Shown piece after piece: positions 56,305 through 64,000 of a stretch of DNA of 64,000 nucleotides (position 1 is the stretch's first letter; each line of letters starts with the position of its first letter). The translations under genes were made by a program, and so were the position numbers. The notes beneath the pieces were generated by a model. It saw only the letters and a program-made list of their open reading frames with translations, searched no databases and had not been told where the DNA came from. The stretch is from Geosiphon pyriformis (taxonomy: Eukaryota; Glomeromycota; Glomeromycetes; Archaeosporales; Geosiphonaceae): the NCBI GenBank assembly GCA_016748015.1, contig JAAOMT010000523.1:942423-1006422 (forward strand), written 5' to 3'.

Positions 56305-58481
56305 ATACATAATACTAATACAGGATTTGATCTTAAGTATTTGGAAAAAACTGCTATTAGATTAGAACTTCATTTATGTACCAATATAGATCTGAAAATA
56401 ATACTGAAAATTCCAATAACAACATTAATTTAACTAGTCTTTAAATTTAGTTTAGTAAAAAAAAATAATTAATATCAGAAAAAAAATAATTAATACAAGA
56501 TATATAGAAAATATTATTGCAATATTACAAAATAACTTAAAAAAAAATAACAGAGGCAATATTTCTGTCTTTGGTTAAAATAGCTCAATTAATATTAGTG
56601 AAAACAAAAAAAAAGTTGAAGATTACAGCAAGAGAGATAAAAAAATTTAGATCAATGGGTAGAATAGATATACTAGTTAATATAATAGAAAAAAAAACAA
56701 TTAATAAAAGAGAAATTATCATCACTTATTAATCAATTTCTATTTTACTATATGACTAATATATAATAGTTATAAAAAAAACTAACTCCAAATTTTTGAA
56801 GCTAAAATAAACATTTGTAAATCAAAAAAAATTGCCATTACCAATTTCTATATACAAGTTAAAAACAACAAACACATTAAGATCCCAATATACAACACAA
56901 CTAAAAACCTCATAGAAATACCAAGTAGAATTACTATTAGATATTTAAGCACTAAAGTTGAAAATCAAGCATTCACTACTATTCCAGACTTTCTACAGTT
57001 TTGTAAATATGTAGACATTACATTACAAACCATATATAAACAAAAAGAGTATTATTTATTGCAGTTAAAACAATTAAAACAAATGAACTTAAGAAATTTA
57101 GATCCACTTCAACAAATGCAACTTAAAATATTACTTAACAACTTTATTGATATCTTTACTAGTGAAAATAAATTTGGCAAAACTAATATTATTCAACATC
57201 AGATTAAAACTAAAGATGTAATTCTAATTAAACAAAGAACATACAGAGTACTACTTGTCAGTCATGAGATTATTTGACAAGAAATCAACAGAATATTGGA
57301 CAATGAATTAATTTAATCATTAATAAGCTTATGGTTATTATCAGTGGTATTCATTTGGAAAAAGAATGAAAAGATCTGCTTTTGTGTAGATTACTGAAAG
57401 CTTAACAGTATTACTTGTAAAAAAAGCTATTTAATTTTATAGATACAAAAATTATTTAATGTTTTTGGAGGAAAGAAATAGTTTTTAATATTGAACTTAG
57501 ATAATAGTTATTGACAAATAATCATGAATTCAACTAACAAAGAAAAAACAGCATTCACCACCAAAGAAAAAAACTTTGAATTTAATGTTATGCTATTTGG
57601 CTTAACCAATGTCTTAGCTATTTTCCAATGGCTTATGAAAATTGTCTATACAGGATTGCTATGAAAATTTGTAATAGTTTACTTAGATAACACCAATATG
57701 TTCTCCAAAACATTTAATAATTATCTCTATCATTTCCAACAAATGTTTGAAAAATTAAGAAGAGCTGAATTAAAATTGAATGCAACCAAATACTTCTTTG
57801 GCAAAACTAAGTTCAAGTTTTTGAAACATATTATAAGCAAAAATAGCATAAAGACAGATCCAACAAGATTAAGATAATCAAAAAATTTTCAGTACTAACA
57901 AACTTGACAGAACTAAAAGCATTTTTAGGATTTGTTGGATACTATTACCACTTCATACAAAACTTTTTTAAACTGGCTCAACCATTTTATTAGCTTCAAA
58001 TAAAGAATGTTAAATATGAATAGACTAAAACCCAACAAAAACCCTTTGATATCTTAAGAAAAAAATTTATTTAAGTTCCAGTATTAATTTATCCAGATCA
58101 CAGCAAGCCATTTATTATTACCATCAATACATCCAGTCAAGTATTGAAAGCTGTATTGTTACAAAAAAAACAGATAGATGAAAACATTTAGTAATATATG
58201 CTAACAGAAATTTAAGTTCAGCCAAGAAAAACTATGGAACTTTAGTATTAAAATATTTAGTTATCTATTGGGCTGTCATTAAATAGAAAAAATACTTGAG
58301 CAAAAAGTTTGATATATATATTAATCACAAAAAATTAACATCAATCCAGAAGCAAAAATTTAAAAACAATTGTCATACAAGATAGAAAATAAAACTATCA
58401 CCATTTAATTATATTATATATTATAAAAAGAGAAAAAAAAACAAAAATGCCAATGATTTGTCACAAATAAGACAAATTTAA
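56305..58481 (+). pseudogene. ORF1 of A4: dUTPase-RT-RNase H, heavily decayed
   Basis: Starts in dUTPase motif 1 (NTNTGFDLKYLEK) directly after the LTR. The rest of the dUTPase is frameshifted (56460-56580). RT pieces: LKQLKQMNLRNLDPLQQMQL, TNIIQHQIKTKD, FNVMLFGLTN, VIVYLDNTNMFSKTF (second Asp replaced by Asn). RNase H: FIITINTSSQ, with Asn at the first Asp. Many TAA/TAG/TGA and several indels; the most AT-shifted copy. Ends near TAA 58479-58481. Confidence 0.8.
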
Positions 58482-58511
58482 GAATATTTTAATTCAAAAA
58501 TATAACAAAAA

Positions 58512-60539
58512 ATAAATACACAAAAATATCAACAACTTAAACATTATATTAATATTCAACAGTTCAAAAAAAAATTATTTCAAAAGAAACAAAACAACAT
58601 AAAACAACATAAAACAACAAGCAAAATATTTTATTATTTACCAAAATATATTATATTGAAAAAACAGAAAATATTCAGATTAGCCACTCAGAGTAATTAC
58701 AGAACCAGAAAAAGAAACAATACTATTCAACATGTATTTAAATCCAATAACAAGACATTTTTATAAAAAACAACCATAGAAAGAACCAGAAAAAGATACT
58801 ATTAGTTATCTATATATTCAGATATTATCCAATATGTTCAAAATTGTGATGCTTGTCAGAAAAAAAAAAGAACAAGACCCAATAAACTGCTAAGACCAAT
58901 TAAAGTAAAACAACCATTCAATCAAATTAGAATTAACTTAGTAGGACTATTAACAATAATTACTAAAGGCAATTGTTATATAACAGTAGTCATAAACTAT
59001 CTCACAAAATGGCCAGAAACCAAAGCAATTCAAAAAGCAAATGCAGAATCTGTAGCTGAATTTATCCACCAAGATTTAATTTGTTGATATAGATGTCCAA
59101 AAAAAGTATTATCAAATTAAAAAACTTACTTTATAAACAGAACACTAATAAAATTAAGTCAAAAATTTGGAATCAAAAAACCATTATTGTTATCTTATTA
59201 TTCACAAACAAATGGCTTAGTTAAAAAGTTTAACAGAATATTGCATAAAACAATAACCAAGATCAGCCAAGAAAACCAGAATAAATGGAATGCATTTATA
59301 CCATTAGTATTATTTGCTTATTAAATAATAAAATAAGATATTACACAAACAACACTATTTGAACTTGTTTACAGTAGAACAGCAACATTACCAGTTGAGA
59401 TAGATATCAATACATATCTAACAGAATCAATAACAGAAGCCAACTTTTCAAAAAACATATAACTTAATAAAAATACTAGAAAACAAAAGACAAAAAACAG
59501 CTAATAACATTCAAAAGTTACAAGCAAAACAAAAAGAATAATATGATAACCAATTACCAAATAAATCAGTCGAATTTAGAATTGGAGACAAAGTATTTTT
59601 ATATTATACCAAAGCAAAAAAACAATAGAATAGAAAATTTGATTCTAAATAGGATGAATCATTTCACATTAAAAAAATTCTTGAAAATAAAGCTTATAAA
59701 TTAAGATAGAACAACAAAATTTTAGCCAAAGCAGTACATAAAGATTGATTAAAATCATATTACAATATAGTATTGTTATGATTGAAACTTATACTTTTTA
59801 TTAGTTATTACATATATTAGTCACTGATATTATATAATTAGCTATCTTATTTTTATATAGTGATTATTGACCTAGTTGTTGACTTAATCATTGATTATTT
59901 TTAATAGCTATATAAGCAATAAGTCTCTTAACTATAGAAAAACATGTAGAAAATAAAATAAATAAAATAAATAAAATAACAACTTTTATTTCAATCTTTC
60001 TCTTATCATTAAATTTTTTTTTTCTATTTTCAAGTATCTAAATATCTTAAGATAAAAAATTATTTGTTGGCCTTTTTTTGACTCATGTAATTGTAGCATT
60101 TGAAAACTATTGAATAAAATGTGACTGAAAAGTACATCTAATACTTGTTATTGAATTTTAAAAGCATTGATGTAAGGCATAGAATTATATTAGTGTATAA
60201 TCATTTGTTGACAATATGGACTATTTCTTTATCTTCAGATTTTCCAGTTATTTTTTGAAAAAAATAATAACTGAAATATTTTATGAAACTGATCTCATAC
60301 ATTAAATTCATACTTATTCAATTTGCTCTTTGAAGTTAAATTCCCTTTTGATTATTTCTATTATCTTACAATTCTGTTTTTCCTTGCTATCTATTAGCTT
60401 GTTATTTCAATCTGTAACAGTATTATTATCTACTAATAATATTCTAAAACTGAAAGTACAACAAATACTAGTTTAATCAGATAAGATTCCACAAGATCTA
60501 GAACCAATTATAATTATTAACACAAACATGTTAAATTAA
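58512..60539 (+). pseudogene. Integrase of A4, decayed and split by a solo LTR
   Basis: Zinc region remnant, NCDACQKKK, NLVGLLTII, YLTKWPETKAIQKANAESVA and QTNGLVKKFNRIL (Lys in place of the Glu). The coding sequence is broken at 59773 by a 646-bp insertion and resumes at 60424 with the integrase tail ending at TAA 60537-60539. Confidence 0.8.
59774..60419 (+). mobile_element. Solo LTR of another family inserted in A4 (646 bp)
   Basis: Starts TGTTATGATTGAAA and ends TTTCAATCTGTAACA, imperfect inverted ends with TG...CA tips. Flanked by a 4-bp duplication GTAT (59770-59773 and 60420-60423). The uninterrupted site can be seen in A3 (near 54638). A TATATAAG box lies near 59910. No internal region remains. 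Confidence 0.85.
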
Positions 60540-60589
60540 TCTACAAGAATAGTATATAAAAACACAGTATATATAACAAAACAACAATA

Positions 60590-61232
60590 AAAAGATGAAA
60601 ATTCCAAACCACATTTACATAATGACTTAACAATTATTTTAGGCCATAAATTAACAAAAATTAGACATAAAAATTGTTATTAATTACCAAATAATCTGCT
60701 ATCAAAACACCAAAAATAAAAAAAAAACAAAGATCATCTTATATTAGCAACCACAAAACCAAACAAAATATTGGTCAAATAAAATCATAGAAAAAGTAAA
60801 AAAAACTTTTGGAAAAATACCACTAATAATCCCAATAAAAAAGCTAACTAAAAAAAACTGAAAGTTATGAATAAAACAACTTCTAGTATTATACTATTAT
60901 TATCAATTGGAATAAAAACTAAATATTCAGAAATTATATATCAATAAATCCAAAAAAATATTCAATCAAAAAATAATACAACAGATTGAAGATTTTATTG
61001 AAAAGAAGACAAATTCTAGACTATACATCAAAACAATTTACTAACTATACACTATATTTCAAAATTATTCAAAAATACTACTATATCAAAAAATAGAAAC
61101 AATAACTGTTAACCAGTAGGAAAGAATAAACAACTCTTAATGTGAAAAAATAAGGAACAGAATTGAACAAACAGTATTAAAAAAAGAAGTAATAGACTTA
61201 ATTCAAAATGAAAATTTTAATAGAGCTTAATA
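60590..61232 (+). pseudogene. ORF3 of A4, unrecognisable except by position
   Basis: Lies between the integrase end and the polypurine tract, the place of ORF3 in the other copies. Only short similarities remain (ILGHKLTKI; a terminal IELNIK), with stops in every few codons. Confidence 0.5.
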
Positions 61233-61248
61233 TTAAAGAAAGAAATAA

Positions 61249-62172
61249 TATTATTCATAAAAAAAGTACAAGTAAAAAAACAGATAAAAAAAATAGACCA
61301 ATAGAAAAATAAAACTTAGCAAATAAGCATAATATTAAAAAATTATGATATATTGCTTAGTAATATGCAAATTGTCAGTAAATTATAACACACTGCTCAA
61401 CAATAAACACATTGTTAAAAAATTATGGCATATTGCTTAGCAATAAGCATATTATTAAATAAAATAAGGCACATTGTTCAAAAAAATGTGAGATCTTATA
61501 TAACAAGAATTATGTATATATAATAAGAGTATTAGAAGCAGAAAAAACAGAATCAATTAAAAAAAATTAGTTACAATTCATTAATTATTCAATACTCTTC
61601 TCTTCAAAAGTAGTTTTTTACAATTTGAAGTGGAATCAATTCATATATCAATAAAATATCAATTATTATTTGAAATCCATGTTACTATTACTTAATTAAG
61701 AAATATTAATCAATTTTACACTATTAATACTCAATGTTAATAGAATTCAATACTTAATTACATTAGACCAATAATTCTTGATCACAACTATTAACAAAAT
61801 ACTAATTTCTTATTTTTTTTTCTTATTTTTTTTTCTTATTTTTTTATTTTTTTTATTTTTTTTATTTATTGTTTGCTAATTAATTAAAAAAATTAAGTAC
61901 TGAGTATTTGATATCAAGAATAGTCTGGTAAAAAACCCAAAAATAAGGGTAGAAATTTAAAAGTAGCTTATCATAAGGGTACAACTGCCAGAATAAATTG
62001 GCCATCATACTGAAAAAAAAAATTCACAAAAAAAACTATTAATTGAAATTCTGTTTATTATATAAAAGACTCAACCAAAACCTTTAGAAATTATCAATAT
62101 TATTATCTATTGAACACCAAATTACAGGTTTGTTATTTGTTTCAACATCTTAAATAATTATTTATAATAACA
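61249..62172 (+). repeat. Family-E LTR (924 bp)
   Basis: TATTATTCAT (degenerate TGTTAC) at 61249 to TAACA at 62168-62172. TATA element TATGTATATATAATAAG at about 61511-61527. It follows A4 and precedes a further Gag, so it may serve both. Its R-U5 part is like family A; its U3 array is different. Confidence 0.8.
61314..61490 (+). repeat. U3 tandem array, family E: ~40-bp TTGCTTAGCAATAAGC units
   Basis: About four and a half units of 40-41 bp; cores TTGCTTAGCAATAAGC and ATTGTTAAAAAATTATGGCA repeat near 61314, 61353, 61393, 61433 and 61474. Located just upstream of the TATA element. Confidence 0.8.
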
Positions 62173-62444
62173 TCAAAGATAGTCTGATAAAAAATCCAGA
62201 AATAAAGATAAAAATTTAAGAATAACTTACCAAAAAAACATGACTGCTAGAATAAACTGGCCATTATGCTAAAAAAAAAAATTTATGAAAGAAACCATCA
62301 ATTAAATTTCTGTTTATTATACAAAAGCCTCAATTAAATCTTTTAAACTCCAAAATTTTTAGAAATTACCAATATTATCAGCTATTAAACACCAAATTAC
62401 AGATTTGTTATTTGTTCTAACATTCCAAATAATTATTTGTAATA
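62173..62444 (+). repeat. Partial tandem copy of the LTR 3' end (272 bp)
   Basis: Starts TCAAAGATAGTCTG right after TAACA and repeats the LTR from about 61911 to its end, finishing TAATA (62440-62444). Same architecture as 4223-4433 and 24867-25073. Confidence 0.75.
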
Positions 62445-64000
62445 CTGTTAACTTCATACAAGCAAACATCTTGACTGTCTTTCAAGGTATACAAACTGTT
62501 TTAGAATAAAAAAACAATACTTTATTACTCTTATTCAGAGGTAATGCACAAGATTTAATTAAATAGTTAAATGACTTTGAAAAAACAGCTACAGTTAATT
62601 AATACAATACTAATTACAAGTTCCAAATTGTTGGTAGTTATCTTTAAGATTTTTTTGTTATCTGGTTTTTACAAGAAACTAATATTAATATCCAGTAAAG
62701 AATTATTAAATAGATATCAACAAATGCCAAAAAAAATAATATCTTTTTTACAATTCAGTTTGAAAACAAATTCAAAACTCCTATTTTGATTTTTAAATGG
62801 CACATGAAATTAGAAAAAAGAATCTAAGGCTCAGAAAAAGTAGTAACTGAATACACTAAAGCAATAAGAAAGCTAATTAAACAAATAAACACTAAAAAAA
62901 ACTGGAGAGAAAAGCAAAAGATTAAAAACTGATTTTTTATATGCTTTTTGGCCTTTTTTAGCCCTAAAAAACAATTTCACAATAGATATAACCATTGAAC
63001 TTGTTCAAAGAATTAAAGATAACCAAAAAATGTACTTAGGATCCACTCTTTTAGTTTTTGCTCCAGTTTCTGTTATGGCTCTTACTCCTCAAATGGCTGT
63101 TATTTCTTTTGCTGCTTATACTTAAAATTCTAATGAACAATTAATAGACAGACTTACAGCCAATTTTGCTTGGCTATTAGAGCCCTTAGCTTAAGCAGTA
63201 AAAAAAACTTAACAATCACAAAAATCCAGATTTAAACCATGTTTTAATCAGCCTTAGCAATTATTATATCAAAAACAGCAAAATTATGGCTCTCTTGTGT
63301 GTTATTACTGTGAATTAATTAGACACTTTTTAAGAAATTACAACAATTTTCTATTGTCTCTTTTAGCTCCTAAAATTAATAACAATCAAAACAATAGACT
63401 CAATAACAATAATGCTCTCAATCAAAAAACTAATCATGTCAATATCAATTTTTTTTAAAAAAATTTCTTAGTTAAAACTATTGTTTATTAGCCTTTAAAC
63501 TAGTAAACACACTTCCAAAGAGTAAGAATACAAACCAACTAGAAAAAAACTTTTTTTATGCTTTTAATCTAACTAATAATGATTATAATATAGATAAACT
63601 GGCAATCAACCTTTCTGATTTAACAAAAAAAAAAAATAAAGGTTAATTTTACTCTGAATCTTAATAAAGCTTCTATATTAACTGCTAACAACAATAAGTC
63701 ACCAAAAGTAAAAATCTTTAAAAATTTTCTAAAGCTGAAATCTTCAGAAATTGTACAAAAATCTGGTCCCTATTTTGTTGTTAAAATTTTATAGAAACAC
63801 CAGCTCATATTACCTTTGGCCAATTAATGACTCATCCATAGTTTAAAAAAGATTTTTACAAATTCTTGATTTCAAAAAAAAAAACACCCAAAACCAACAA
63901 ATACTCTTACCAATCTGAATTTGCTAACAACAGCAATATTACTTCTTTGATTTACAAAACCCAAGTGGCTGAATACTTTATTAATTTGATTTTAGACAGT
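62445..64000 (+). pseudogene. Gag and protease start of element E (continues off right edge)
   Basis: Gag-like pieces: LLLFRGNAQDLIK and LNDFEKTATVN, a pattern I associate with gypsy Gag of this fungal group; FAPVSVMALTPQMAVISFAA; and a zinc knuckle remnant CYYCELIRHFLRNY, where the last Cys is Tyr (TAC). Near the right edge PAHITFGQLMTHP precedes LILDS, the first residues of an aspartic protease active site (Asp intact) cut by the window end. Many stops. It is preceded by the family-E LTR, its probable 5' LTR. Confidence 0.7.

Overview
The window is eukaryotic nuclear DNA, very AT-rich, most likely from a fungus. Two host genes have many short GT-AG introns, and the rest is mostly retroelements. 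The LINE and Ty3/gypsy proteins resemble what I remember from arbuscular mycorrhizal fungi (Glomeromycotina, Rhizophagus type), but that placement is from memory and unchecked.

Layout. 1-4433: LTR-retrotransposon debris (minus-strand gag and LTR, a decayed ORF of a multicopy type, an RT scrap and a plus-strand LTR). 4552-15886: three LINE copies with one shared 3' end: an ORF1-only half-LINE (minus), a 5'-truncated copy (plus) and a 6.8 kb full-length copy with a target-site duplication. 15887-22171: the host island, two intact genes in tandem: cytosolic seryl-tRNA synthetase (7 exons, 455 aa) and a THO-complex subunit 1 / Hpr1 homologue (12 exons, 691 aa). 22492-24435: a decayed pogo/Tigger-like DNA transposon with terminal inverted repeats and TA duplications. 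24729-64000: about 39 kb of abutting Ty3/gypsy elements (A1, A2, B minus; C plus; D minus; A3, A4, E plus), one solo LTR of another family and a sequence gap.

The gypsy elements are the most interesting content. A, B and C share an organisation I do not recognise as standard: ORF1 = Gag-protease-Cys-rich multi-zinc domain-dUTPase-RT-RNase H; integrase in a separate downstream ORF in another frame; and a third ORF of about 210-222 codons of unknown function between integrase and the 3' LTR. Each LTR family places its own short tandem-repeat array just upstream of the TATA box (40-bp GAATTCC-rich units, 20-bp GTTCGCCGAAAT units, 23-bp units, strict 10-bp NTTAT units, or 40-bp TTGCTTAGCAATAAGC units).

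All gypsy and LINE copies are broken, mainly by point substitutions. The paired LTRs of element C differ at 27 sites over 633 bp, all transitions with no indels, and many premature stops and several lost catalytic acidic residues fit C-to-T or G-to-A changes. This is a RIP-like or methyl-cytosine-deamination-like pattern; the two host genes are untouched.
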